Both the position numbers and the translations under genes were made by a program. A stretch of 29,675 bases of DNA from a virus, in the IMG/VR virus record IMGVR_UViG_3300047557_002289, positions 1 through 29,675 of that record; one strand, 5' to 3'. The notes beneath the pieces were generated by a model, which was not told where the DNA came from, made no database searches, and saw only the letters and a list, made by a program, of their open reading frames with translations. Below are positions 7,565-15,361 of the stretch, one piece after another; positions within the stretch are counted from its first letter, which is position 1, and each line of letters begins with the position of its first letter.

Positions 7565-8737
7565 ATGTCAAACCTAAGAGATTTAATCGCCTACGCTGAT
7601 AATACTACCTTCCAACAGGTTGTAGGTTTAACAACGGCTTCTATTGGATCGAAATATAAGCAAATTCGATTTATGAGCCACTGCGCTGTAAACCATCAGA
7701 CTCATTATTCTGCTATTAGATGGAAAGCACCAGTAAATACTAGTTTTATTAAATTTGAGATTTGGGGTCAAGGTGGTAGCGGCGGCGGTTCTTGTTGCTG
7801 TATGTGGGGTGGACCTGGTGGAGGCGGAGCATATGCGTTTAAAATTATTTGTGCAAAAGAATATGGTGATTTAAGTGGTTGTCCATATGAACTTTGTATT
7901 GCAACAGGTTCATGCTGCAGACCAGAAGGAAATCAATTTGGACAACAGGGTTGTAAGTCATATATTGTAGGACACGGTTTGTGTAATTTCTGTGCCGAAG
8001 GTGGTCACGGTGGAATTACAAAATGTGCTTTAAATAACGGATGTTGTTTCTGTTGGGGTAATAACTGGTCACCAGCATCAAGTTGTCTTGACCGTGCTGA
8101 TTCTGCTGGTCAGTGGATGATGGGTAAAACGTATGGTTGTGAATTTTTTTGTGGACCTCATTACATGCAGTGTGGACACTCTTGTTTCACTCCAGGTGGT
8201 GGTATTGGTCAAAGACAAACTTTCTTAATGGATGGATTACCTGAAATTTCAGTTTATGGAAATCTATTCGGCAACAAAGGTGATAGATATGATAGTTGCT
8301 GTGTAGAAGTATTCTTAGGACATCCTGTAAACCATTGTTATGGTGGTGCTTGCTTTGTTTCCATTCCGTATTGTGCTCCTTATTATGGTGCAGATGGTGG
8401 TGCCCACGGTTTACCTGGAATGATCACTTCTCCCTATAACCAGGATGCTGCACAATGGTGTATGGTTGTGGACCTTCACCCATATCCTGGTGGATTGATT
8501 AATACTCGTGGTGGTTGGGTTGCAATTCCACGTTGGGATATGAACAACTCTGGATATCAATCTCTTCACTCATACTCCAAATCGATGATGGGCGTAATGG
8601 CTGGTGGAGAGGGTTCTGATGATGCTCACAATCACTACATTCCTGGTTTAGGTGGAAAGAGTTCATCTTCTACTGGTGGTAATTGTTATTGTGGTGGACC
8701 AGGTGGTAATGGTATGATCCAAATTACATACGGTTGA
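7565..8737 (+). CDS. Gly/Cys-rich adhesin-like protein 1, 390 aa
   Basis: This is the first of three tandem paralogues. I count 29 cysteines (about 7%), including SCCCM at 76-80. After a short N-terminal domain (MSNLRDLIAY...) comes 'FEIWGQGGSGGGSCCCMWGG', then PGGGGAYAFK, then GCKSYIVGHGL.NFCAEGGHGG, YGADGGAHGLPG, HPYPGGLINTRGGW and a closing GGPGGNGMIQITYG. The layout is that of the common phage fibre domain 'V..WGGGGGG....PGGGGGY..K.......Y...VG.gG', but with many glycine-flanking residues replaced by cysteine. There is no signal peptide or membrane segment. A strong GGAGGAG ribosome-binding site precedes the ATG. A receptor-binding fibre tip is the likely role. It is also the most divergent of the three. 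Confidence 0.8.
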   Translation: MSNLRDLIAYADNTTFQQVVGLTTASIGSKYKQIRFMSHCAVNHQTHYSAIRWKAPVNTSFIKFEIWGQGGSGGGSCCCMWGGPGGGGAYAFKIICAKEYGDLSGCPYELCIATGSCCRPEGNQFGQQGCKSYIVGHGLCNFCAEGGHGGITKCALNNGCCFCWGNNWSPASSCLDRADSAGQWMMGKTYGCEFFCGPHYMQCGHSCFTPGGGIGQRQTFLMDGLPEISVYGNLFGNKGDRYDSCCVEVFLGHPVNHCYGGACFVSIPYCAPYYGADGGAHGLPGMITSPYNQDAAQWCMVVDLHPYPGGLINTRGGWVAIPRWDMNNSGYQSLHSYSKSMMGVMAGGEGSDDAHNHYIPGLGGKSSSSTGGNCYCGGPGGNGMIQITYG

Positions 8738-8748
8738 GGTAAACTAAA

Positions 8749-9801
8749 ATGGCAGATTTAAGACGTTTAACAAATACAGAAAACGCTGATCGTCTACAGC
8801 GTAATACCTTAACTGGACTGGCAAGTACTATTACTGGAAGAAGAGAAGGATCAATTCTCCCACCAGAAAGAGGTAGAGCGGGAAACATCTATCACAATGA
8901 TGTAGACACATCTTGGTCAACCTCTTGGGGTCCACACAAACCAGATGGATTTACAATGTTCTGGGGTGGACATTGTTGGAGTGAAAACTGTAACGCAAAC
9001 TATAATCGTTGGTGCCAAGCGTTCTGTGCAATGCCTGGAACCACCGAAATCACCTTCGAGATCTGGGGTGGTGGTGGATCTGGTGGAGGCGCTTGTTGCT
9101 GTATGCAAGGTTCTCCAGGCGGTGCAGGCGCTTATGGACGTAAAACAATTAGAGGATGTGATTTTCCTTCTGGTACTTTAGGAGGTTTTTGCTATCTCCT
9201 TTATGTTGCTCCACCTACTTGCTGCTCACAGTGCTGCACAGGTATTCGTGGATGTAAAACGTGGATTACTGGTTGTGGATTAAGTAATTTTTGTGCCGAT
9301 GGCGGTCTTCCTGGTAAGACTTGCTGCTTTGTCTGGTATTCTGGTGGTTCTTCACCAACTTATGGTCCTGGGTGCAGTGCTCATGAATTAAGATCTGCTA
9401 CAACGAATACTTCAGTTGGTGGTGGACCTGGATGCTATATCTTCCCACCTGACGGATTTAATTGGTGTGATTGTGCTTGTGCTTATGGTGCTGATTATGC
9501 TGTTGGTGGAAAACTTGGTTGGTTCCGTGTTAGCTGTGCCTGCGGTGATACTTGCTGGGTAAGTCTTGGTATTCCTCAACCTGGTGGTGTAAGAGATCAA
9601 TGTACAAGATACGTTGTATCACGTAATATGGGTAATGCCTGTATTAATGAATTTCCTGCTTGTGTTTGGGGAGAAATGACTGGTGATGTTTGTGGCAGAG
9701 GTATGTGGGGTCAGGGAGCTCCATCTGCAACCTCTTGTGGTGGTCCTTGCTGCTATGGTTGGCGTGGATCTAGAGGTTTAGTTAAAATTACATTTAAATG
9801 A
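8749..9801 (+). CDS. Gly/Cys-rich adhesin-like protein 2, 350 aa
   Basis: I count 33 cysteines (about 9%), the highest density of the three paralogues. Core: 'TFEIWGGGGSGGGACCCMQG' (CCCM at 116-119), PGGAGAYGRK, CCSQCC, GCKTWITGCGLSNFCADGG, PGGVRDQC, and a closing CGGPCCYGWRG...GLVKITFK. It has a longer N-terminal region (MADLRRLTNTENADRL...) than the other two. It begins 11 bases after the previous gene with a GAGG site and its TGA lies inside the next late promoter. If cysteines pair, they could brace a polyglycine-type sheet or helix bundle; pairing in a reducing cytoplasm would have to occur after release. Metal binding is an alternative, but no regular CxxC array is seen. Confidence 0.8.
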   Translation: MADLRRLTNTENADRLQRNTLTGLASTITGRREGSILPPERGRAGNIYHNDVDTSWSTSWGPHKPDGFTMFWGGHCWSENCNANYNRWCQAFCAMPGTTEITFEIWGGGGSGGGACCCMQGSPGGAGAYGRKTIRGCDFPSGTLGGFCYLLYVAPPTCCSQCCTGIRGCKTWITGCGLSNFCADGGLPGKTCCFVWYSGGSSPTYGPGCSAHELRSATTNTSVGGGPGCYIFPPDGFNWCDCACAYGADYAVGGKLGWFRVSCACGDTCWVSLGIPQPGGVRDQCTRYVVSRNMGNACINEFPACVWGEMTGDVCGRGMWGQGAPSATSCGGPCCYGWRGSRGLVKITFK

Positions 9802-9807
9802 TAAATA
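9800..9807 (+). promoter_or_regulatory. Late promoter motif GATAAATA overlapping a stop codon
   Basis: The motif starts on the G of the TGA stop of adhesin-like protein 2 (9799-9801) and lies 25 bases before the next ATG. GGGAG follows about 10 bases later as ribosome-binding site. Confidence 0.6.
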
Positions 9808-9831
9808 TCCTATAAGGGAGCGAAACAAAGA

Positions 9832-10779
9832 ATGTCTAATCTAAGAAGTTTACTCGGCACTAGAGATACTGAACTTATAGGAATTCACTCAGGTGGTATT
9901 GGCAATTTACGCAGAGGCCAGTCAACCTGGTTTATGATGCATATATGTGGTTCTTGCGCTGCTTTTGACTCCGCATATAATAATATGAATACATTGTATC
10001 AATGCTGGAGAGTTCCTGGATCACCTACAGGTACAGGAACAACTGTTGTTACTTTTGAGATCTGGGGCGGCGGCGGCGCTGGTGCAGGTGCTTGTTGCTG
10101 TATGATTGGTGTTCCTGGCGGTGCAGGTGCTTATGCACGTAAAACCGTTACAGGAATTGCATCAGGAACTGCTTATGATATTTGTATTGGAACTTTATCT
10201 TGTGGAGTTCCTGGTGATACTGGAAGTAGAGGTTGTAAGTCATATATTACAGGATCTGGTCTAAGTAACTTCTGTGCTGAGGGTGGACATTCTGGATGCT
10301 CTTTCTGCCATTTATGTTGGGGTTATGGTAGTGAATGGGTTGTTGCAATGGGTGGTGCCGCAGCTGGTTGCTGTGGTTTACTATATGGTGGTTGCTATGG
10401 TGTCGCTGGTTGGGGTGGTGCCTGCGCTGGATGTTGTGCTCTATTTTATGGTGCAGACTTTGGTGCATTTGGATTGCCTAGTGCCGCAACCATTTATCAA
10501 TGGACTGCTTGTAGAGAACTGAATAGATATCACTTTGCTTATCCTGGTGGATTGGTAAATGAGCAAGGTGGTTATGTTTCAGTTGCATTTTGTGAAAACA
10601 CAATCTGTTCTTACTTCGAATCTTGCGGTGGACATAATGCCGTTGGATTTGGTGGTGGAGATAGGATGGGTTATGTTCCAGGAATGCCTGGTGGTTCTGC
10701 ACGTGTTTGTGCTGGACCTTGTTGTTGTGGTATGCAGGGTCGTCCAGGCGCTGCAAGAATCACTGTTAACTGGATCTGA
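9832..10779 (+). CDS. Gly/Cys-rich adhesin-like protein 3, 315 aa
   Basis: I count 27 cysteines (about 9%) in 315 residues. Core: 'TFEIWGGGGAGAGACCCMIG' (CCCM at 88-91), PGGAGAYARK, GCKSYITGSGLSNFCAEGGHSG, CCGLLYGGC, GACAGCC, YGADFGAFGLPS, AYPGGLVNEQGGY and a closing AGPCCCGMQG...ARITVNWI. It shares a 14-base identical stretch coding CCCM with both sisters (7791, 9092 and 10091). It has its own late promoter and GGGAG site. The likely product is a third interchangeable adhesin or fibre-tip subunit; which fibre carries it cannot be read from the sequence. Confidence 0.8.
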   Translation: MSNLRSLLGTRDTELIGIHSGGIGNLRRGQSTWFMMHICGSCAAFDSAYNNMNTLYQCWRVPGSPTGTGTTVVTFEIWGGGGAGAGACCCMIGVPGGAGAYARKTVTGIASGTAYDICIGTLSCGVPGDTGSRGCKSYITGSGLSNFCAEGGHSGCSFCHLCWGYGSEWVVAMGGAAAGCCGLLYGGCYGVAGWGGACAGCCALFYGADFGAFGLPSAATIYQWTACRELNRYHFAYPGGLVNEQGGYVSVAFCENTICSYFESCGGHNAVGFGGGDRMGYVPGMPGGSARVCAGPCCCGMQGRPGAARITVNWI

Positions 10780-10785
10780 TAAATA
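10778..10785 (+). promoter_or_regulatory. Late promoter motif GATAAATA overlapping a stop codon
   Basis: It begins on the TGA of adhesin-like protein 3 (10777-10779), 22 bases before the 10807 ATG. AGGAG follows at about 10789-10793, slightly far from the start codon. Confidence 0.6.
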
Positions 10786-10806
10786 AACAGGAGTGTAAAT
10801 TTACTT

Positions 10807-11787
10807 ATGGCTAAACATATTCGCAAAGTATTTCAATACGATTTACCTGATGAGTATCTTTCGAATGAAAGCACTCTAGGTTTAAAAGCAGAATGGACAT
10901 ATGATGGTCCAGAAAAAATTTGGGTGTTTGTTGATTATAAAACAAACAAACTCTTAGCAAGAGAGTCTTTTAGAGAATATGATGAGGTTGAACCAGAAAG
11001 ACAGTATGAAATGTTAGAAGAATATACTGGCCTTAATTCATATCCAGTTCTCATCACATTCGATGATGATCCACTTTTATTGGCGGCTATTGCACAAATT
11101 GCCCCTTTTATGAAGGATCTTCCCACTAAAAAGTATTTTCATCCAGAAACAAAAGAACTGTTTTATGAAAGACCTCATCCAACAGTTCCAGATCACACAA
11201 TTGAAGTAGCAGATTGTGAGTATGATCCCACTCTAAAGAGATGGAAAAAACCATATCCATGGAAAATTCCTCATATTGTTAGAGCAGAATTTGAGTTTCA
11301 TCACAAGGTCATCGTTGAAGATGCTCTTCAGATTAAAGAAAGATATGATGAAAATAATTGGACTAAAGATCAAAGAAAGCAATGGGATGAATATATTGCT
11401 AAAATGCAAGAAGTTCCAACAAAATTTGCTGCTTGGTTAGATACTCCCTGGATGGTTCCATTTCCAGACGATCCAAGATTATCTCCTGATTGGCCAGATT
11501 TTGTTAATGCTGATCCTGATTCTGGAAATCTTCCTGCCCCAGATCCACAACCTAAGGTTATATTTGATGGTGGTTTAGTTAATGATCCTGCTGGTGCTTA
11601 TATTGTAGTTTCTTCTCCAACTGAAAGAGTCGAAAATCCAGGAGGTGGATTTGATGTTGGAATAGGACAAACAGCAGTGTTTAATATCGTTCCTCCAGAA
11701 AACGAAACTGATGAAGAAGCAGGTAGAGCACCTGGTATGATAGATTGGACAAAGGTTCAAGAACCAGAAGCACCCTCAGCAGAATAA
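10807..11787 (+). CDS. Conserved-type phage protein, possible fibre-assembly factor, 326 aa
   Basis: The protein is soluble and acidic, with no signal peptide. It is rich in Trp, Pro and charged residues, and ends in a Pro/Glu/Asp tail (DWTKVQEPEAPSAE nearby). The segment around 195-235 (WTKDQRKQWDEYIAKMQEVP followed by PWMVPFPDDPRLSPDWP) resembles the C-terminal pattern of tail-fibre assembly proteins, 'T.eQ...W..Y...L..ip...W..P'. It sits directly downstream of the adhesin-like genes, the place T4 uses for its fibre-assembly gene. Both points are suggestive only; I do not firmly recognise the family. A strong terminator follows. Confidence 0.65.
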   Translation: MAKHIRKVFQYDLPDEYLSNESTLGLKAEWTYDGPEKIWVFVDYKTNKLLARESFREYDEVEPERQYEMLEEYTGLNSYPVLITFDDDPLLLAAIAQIAPFMKDLPTKKYFHPETKELFYERPHPTVPDHTIEVADCEYDPTLKRWKKPYPWKIPHIVRAEFEFHHKVIVEDALQIKERYDENNWTKDQRKQWDEYIAKMQEVPTKFAAWLDTPWMVPFPDDPRLSPDWPDFVNADPDSGNLPAPDPQPKVIFDGGLVNDPAGAYIVVSSPTERVENPGGGFDVGIGQTAVFNIVPPENETDEEAGRAPGMIDWTKVQEPEAPSAE

Positions 11788-11793
11788 AAAAAC

Positions 11794-11815
11794 GGGAGGG
11801 CAACCTCCTTTTTTT
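11794..11815 (+). terminator. Rho-independent terminator
   Basis: GGAGG, loop GCAA, CCTCC, then seven T residues, starting seven bases after the stop codon of the preceding gene. It closes the late structural block. Confidence 0.9.
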
Positions 11816-11816
11816 G

Positions 11817-11825
11817 TGCTATAAT
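11817..11825 (+). promoter_or_regulatory. Extended -10 promoter TGCTATAAT
   Basis: The TGnTATAAT extended -10 follows the T run of the terminator at once. No good -35 is visible at 16-18 bases. The same TGTGCTATAAT string recurs at 24537-24547 before the glutaredoxin gene. It would drive the oxygenase starting at 11849. Confidence 0.55.
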
Positions 11826-11848
11826 GAAATTAAATTATTTTATAGGAC

Positions 11849-12421
11849 GTGCAGGTACTTGACGATTTTATTGTAATAGATGATTGTATTAATCCTGTTT
11901 ATCAGGATGCATTGGAGAATATGATTCTTAATGATAGAAATTTTTATTGGAATTTCTATCCAAATCTTGTCGTTTATGGTGGATCTAGAGCAGAAATTAT
12001 TTCTGATGCCATTGGTTTTTCTCATATTTGGATGGCAGACTACAAATCTACAAGCACTTATGCTGGATTTATGATGCCATTACTTTATGAAGCATCTGTG
12101 AAGGCAAATATAAAGGTTAATCAAATAATTCAAGGCAGATGTTTTATGCAAATCCCAACAATAAAAACAACAGAATGGGATGGAATGCACGTTGATTTTA
12201 GTAAACCTCACAATGTTTGTCTATACTATGTAAACGATTCTGATGGAGATACTTTTTTTAGCATTAAAAATAATTTGCATAAAAAACCAAATGAGTTTCC
12301 TATTTTAAAAAGAGTGACTCCTAAAAAAGGTCGGTGTGTATTTTTTAATGGAGAACATTATCATTCGAGTAGTAAACCAACTCAGAATCCAAGAGCAGTA
12401 ATCAATATCAACTTTAATTGA
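11849..12421 (+). CDS. 2OG-Fe(II) oxygenase-like protein, 190 aa
   Basis: The start is a GTG: the only nearby ATG (11824) is out of frame, and the family-typical opening (QVLDDFIVIDD) begins right after it. It opens with the 'v.DdFi' start seen in phage 2OG oxygenases. Iron ligands are HVD at 114-116 and His170 or His172 (GEHYHSS), with Arg182 as the 2-oxoglutarate anchor. The strands GDTFF and 'PKKGRCVFFNG' are the expected DSBH elements. It stands as the first gene after the fibre block and 69 bases before the glycosyltransferase, and has its own promoter. The substrate is unknown. The weak start signal suggests low expression. Confidence 0.75.
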   Translation: MQVLDDFIVIDDCINPVYQDALENMILNDRNFYWNFYPNLVVYGGSRAEIISDAIGFSHIWMADYKSTSTYAGFMMPLLYEASVKANIKVNQIIQGRCFMQIPTIKTTEWDGMHVDFSKPHNVCLYYVNDSDGDTFFSIKNNLHKKPNEFPILKRVTPKKGRCVFFNGEHYHSSSKPTQNPRAVININFN

Positions 12422-12438
12422 TTCGGAAAACCATCCAC

Positions 12439-12467
12439 TTTACAACATCTAAATAACAGAGTATAAT
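12439..12467 (+). promoter_or_regulatory. Sigma70-type promoter TTTACA-N17-TATAAT
   Basis: TTTACA (12439-12444) and TATAAT (12462-12467) are separated by exactly 17 bases, as in the promoter at 1268-1296. It would drive the glycosyltransferase-to-cupin operon (12491-19463). Confidence 0.8.
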
Positions 12468-12490
12468 TAAACATAATTATCGAGGCGAGA

Positions 12491-13663
12491 ATGAGATCGA
12501 CTGCGTTTTTTGTAAACGGTGGAGCTGGGCGTGTAATTTGCTCAATTCCTGCATTTGAGAAATATAAAGAAGAAAATCCTGACGACGACTTTATTATTGT
12601 TTGTGAGGGCGGAACAGACTTTTTTAAGGGACATACAGATCTTTATCCAAGAGTGTATGATCATTGGCATAAAGATTTGTTTAGAACTCACATCCAGATG
12701 CGTAATGTGGTTACGACAGAACCATATCGTATCTGGGAATATTACAATCAAAAGTGTAATCTAAGTCAAGCTTTTGACATTCAGATTAATAATAAAGGTG
12801 TTAGGGAACTTCCTAAACCAACTATTAAACTCTCTCGCCAAGAAATGATTCAGGCGAAATTTGTTGTCGAAGAAGTTCGCCAAGCAACAAAGAAAAACAA
12901 AATAGTTGTTTTCCAACCCTTTGGTCGTGGTGCTCAGATGATGGGCAATTTTATCACCGATTCTGGAGGAAGAAGTTATGAGCTTGTTAACGTTCTTTCG
13001 ATTGTCAAAAAATTGCAAAAGAGAGGATATGCGATTATTTTTATGAGTGAATTTGCAATTGATTTTCAGAAGGAAGGTTGCAAAGAACCTGTTGCAACTC
13101 CATCAGGAATTGATCTGCGTCAGTGGGCGGCGATTATTGCAGAGGCAGATCTTCTTCTTGGATGTGATTCTGTAGGACAGCATATTGCATACTCTCAGGA
13201 TATCCCCGCAGTTGTAGTTGTAGGATCAACTTGCAAAGAAAATATTAGTTATCCTGATTGTGAAAAGTTTGAAGTTCTTGATATGGGGGAAGGACTTCGA
13301 ATTTACGATCCAATTCGTATTTGTGCCGATGAAGTTACCTTCAGGAATAACGACGGCATTATGGCAATGAATGACAAAATAGAAAATGTTATTGTTGACA
13401 GTGTTGACAAAATGATCAAAAAATATTATGTTAAAAAAGAAGAAGTAATTGTTCTTCCGAATCAAAATTGTGGTCCGCAAGGATGTGAACCACAACAAAC
13501 AACATCACAATTTAAGGGAGCAACTGAAGTTTCTCAAGCAATAACTCCTGCATTGGACGTTCCTAAAAAAACAAGTGCTGTTGAAGAGTTAATTAAATCA
13601 ACAACCAATCTCAAAAACAATGGTAAAAAACCATCTGGATTTTTAGACACTATTAAAAACTAA
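12491..13663 (+). CDS. GT9-family glycosyltransferase (heptosyltransferase-like), 390 aa
   Basis: The sequence shows two GT-B halves: an N-terminal 'NGGAGRVICSIPAFEKY' (9-25) like the 'G.GD.l...P.l..l' of ADP-heptose:LPS heptosyltransferases, and a C-terminal 'VVFQPFGRGAQ' (139-149) plus 'LLLGCDSVGQHIAYSQDIPAVVVVGS' region (221-246), the donor-binding 'D...G..HlA.....P...lfG' signature. The family transfers heptose, or a related sugar, from ADP-heptose. About 75 extra residues (315-390) extend past the catalytic fold; they contain CGPQGC (327-332) and a Lys/Pro/Thr-rich tail, and may hold a partner or acceptor. It is the first gene of the operon and has a GAGGCGAG ribosome-binding site. A protein or a lipopolysaccharide acceptor is possible. 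Confidence 0.8.
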   Translation: MRSTAFFVNGGAGRVICSIPAFEKYKEENPDDDFIIVCEGGTDFFKGHTDLYPRVYDHWHKDLFRTHIQMRNVVTTEPYRIWEYYNQKCNLSQAFDIQINNKGVRELPKPTIKLSRQEMIQAKFVVEEVRQATKKNKIVVFQPFGRGAQMMGNFITDSGGRSYELVNVLSIVKKLQKRGYAIIFMSEFAIDFQKEGCKEPVATPSGIDLRQWAAIIAEADLLLGCDSVGQHIAYSQDIPAVVVVGSTCKENISYPDCEKFEVLDMGEGLRIYDPIRICADEVTFRNNDGIMAMNDKIENVIVDSVDKMIKKYYVKKEEVIVLPNQNCGPQGCEPQQTTSQFKGATEVSQAITPALDVPKKTSAVEELIKSTTNLKNNGKKPSGFLDTIKN

Positions 13664-13676
13664 TTAGAGGATTGAT

Positions 13677-15359
13677 ATGACTGTTATTGTTTCTTGTGCT
13701 CGTGGTCACAATGCAAGTACCACTCTTATGGTTGATGGTGAGATTGTTTTTTATCTAGAAGAAGAAAGACTTTCTCGTTTTAAATATGACGGATCTCCCT
13801 TAATGGGACTTCTTAAAGTATTTGAATATGTTGATCATATTGACCATCTTGTAGTTTGTCATACACATCGTCATGGACCTGTTCTTGACTGGTGTGGAGA
13901 CGATTTGTATCAAGGTTTGATTCGTAAGATTGCTCGAAAGAAATTTGATTTCCACACTCATTTTATTGATACTATTCACCACGAAATGCATGCTGCGTGT
14001 GGATTTTATAACTCAGGATTTGAGACTGCAGCTTGTGTAATTGCTGATGGTGCTGGAAGTTTCTTACAAATGGACGGTGTTAATGATACTTTCTATGAGT
14101 TCGAGACAATTTTTAAAGCATCTTATCCAAAAGAATTCGAGATTATCTATAAACATCTAGGAACAAAATCTCCTATTGGGTGCAATGAAACCCAACCTGG
14201 AGTTTTTGCAACTGAATATCCTGGACATACAAAGATGTATGAGGCAGTGACTGAATATTGTGGTTTCCCTGCTATTGAGGCAGGAAAACTGATGGGTCTT
14301 GCTCCTTATGGATCTCCCAATTCAGATCTTCCACCTTTCTTTAGGGGTGAATGGGGTAATCGTGAACTGATTATTCCAACCTATCCGAATGCTGCTCGTA
14401 TTAATACGACTCGTTTCCCCATTCTTGCAGAAGATGTTAAGCAACATAAGAAGGGTGAGTATACTCAAATCCAAAAGGATATGGCATATGCTATTCAGGA
14501 AGCAACTGAAAATCGTATGATTCAGTTGATTCAGAAAGCATATGAAGAAACAGGTGAAACTAACATTGTTGTTTGTGGTGGTTATGGTCTCAACTGTGTT
14601 GCTAACTACAAGTATTGGCAAGCATTCCCTGATCTGAATATTTACTGCGAGCCTATCTCTCACGATGGTGGTACTTCGATTGGTGGTGCTAAGTATCTCT
14701 GGAATCAACTTACTGACAATACAGAACCTTCTGTTCAGGCATCTGTTTATTATGGTCCTCAGTATGATCCCGATTTCTATATGGATGAACTTGATGGATA
14801 TGAAGTTTCCGATACCTCTTATGATGACGTTGCACAACTAATTCGTGATGGAAACATCGTTACGATTTATCAGGGACGTTCTGAAGGTGGTCCTCGTGCT
14901 CTTGGTAATCGTTCAATTCTTTTTGACCCAACAATTGTCAATGGTAAAGATATCGTAAATGCTGTGAAGCGTCGTGAATGGTTCCGTCCATTTGCTTGCT
15001 CTATCAAGAAAGAAGCGGTTCACGAATGGTTTGATCTTGCTGGTCGTGAAGAAACTCCTCATATGATGTACGCTGTCAAGTGTCTAGATGGTGTTGAGGA
15101 AAAAATTCCTTCTGTTATTCACGTTGATGGTACTTGTAGAATTCAGACTGTGACAAAAGAACAAAACGAACACTATTATAATTTGATTGATGCATTTGAT
15201 AAAGTCACGGGTGTTCCCATTCTGTTTAATACTAGTTTTAATCTTGGTGGAGATCCACTGGTAGAAACACTCGAAGATGCACTTTTAACTCTTCGAACCA
15301 GTGATATTGAGTATATGTATCTGCCTGAAATTCAAAAACTTGTCTATGTTCCTAACTGA
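13677..15359 (+). CDS. NodU/CmcH-family carbamoyltransferase 1, 560 aa
   Basis: This family moves the carbamoyl group of carbamoyl phosphate, through carbamoyl-AMP, to a hydroxyl, usually of a sugar or antibiotic. Visible landmarks: the N-terminal Kae1-like domain with the metal-binding HxxxH (101-105) and DGAG (124-127); the GGYGLNCVANY motif (301-311); and the C-terminal domain with GRSEGGPRALGNRSI (400-414), REWFRPFA (433-440), HVDGTCR (482-488) and PILFNTSFNLGGDP (514-527). Length is normal for the family. AGAGGA precedes the ATG. A second member follows after only 2 bases. Arg codons are mostly CGT (about 16 of 21), unlike the neighbour. Confidence 0.92.
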   Translation: MTVIVSCARGHNASTTLMVDGEIVFYLEEERLSRFKYDGSPLMGLLKVFEYVDHIDHLVVCHTHRHGPVLDWCGDDLYQGLIRKIARKKFDFHTHFIDTIHHEMHAACGFYNSGFETAACVIADGAGSFLQMDGVNDTFYEFETIFKASYPKEFEIIYKHLGTKSPIGCNETQPGVFATEYPGHTKMYEAVTEYCGFPAIEAGKLMGLAPYGSPNSDLPPFFRGEWGNRELIIPTYPNAARINTTRFPILAEDVKQHKKGEYTQIQKDMAYAIQEATENRMIQLIQKAYEETGETNIVVCGGYGLNCVANYKYWQAFPDLNIYCEPISHDGGTSIGGAKYLWNQLTDNTEPSVQASVYYGPQYDPDFYMDELDGYEVSDTSYDDVAQLIRDGNIVTIYQGRSEGGPRALGNRSILFDPTIVNGKDIVNAVKRREWFRPFACSIKKEAVHEWFDLAGREETPHMMYAVKCLDGVEEKIPSVIHVDGTCRIQTVTKEQNEHYYNLIDAFDKVTGVPILFNTSFNLGGDPLVETLEDALLTLRTSDIEYMYLPEIQKLVYVPN

Positions 15360-15361
15360 TA

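Noticed and set aside
10247-10756. Two His/Gln/Asn-rich minus-strand frames
   Set aside because: They mirror the Gly/Val/Ala-rich coding of adhesin-like protein 3, have no ribosome-binding site and lie within its codons.
7565-10779. Metallothionein-like or iron-sulphur reading of the cysteine-rich proteins
   Set aside because: Cysteines are spread along the chain without regular CxxC or ferredoxin spacing, and the glycine frame fits a fibre domain better. Metal binding is not excluded.
14322-14837. 171-codon open frame on the minus strand
   Set aside because: It lies wholly within the first carbamoyltransferase, whose motifs are intact, and its composition (Cys, Ile and Asn rich) is that of an antisense shadow.
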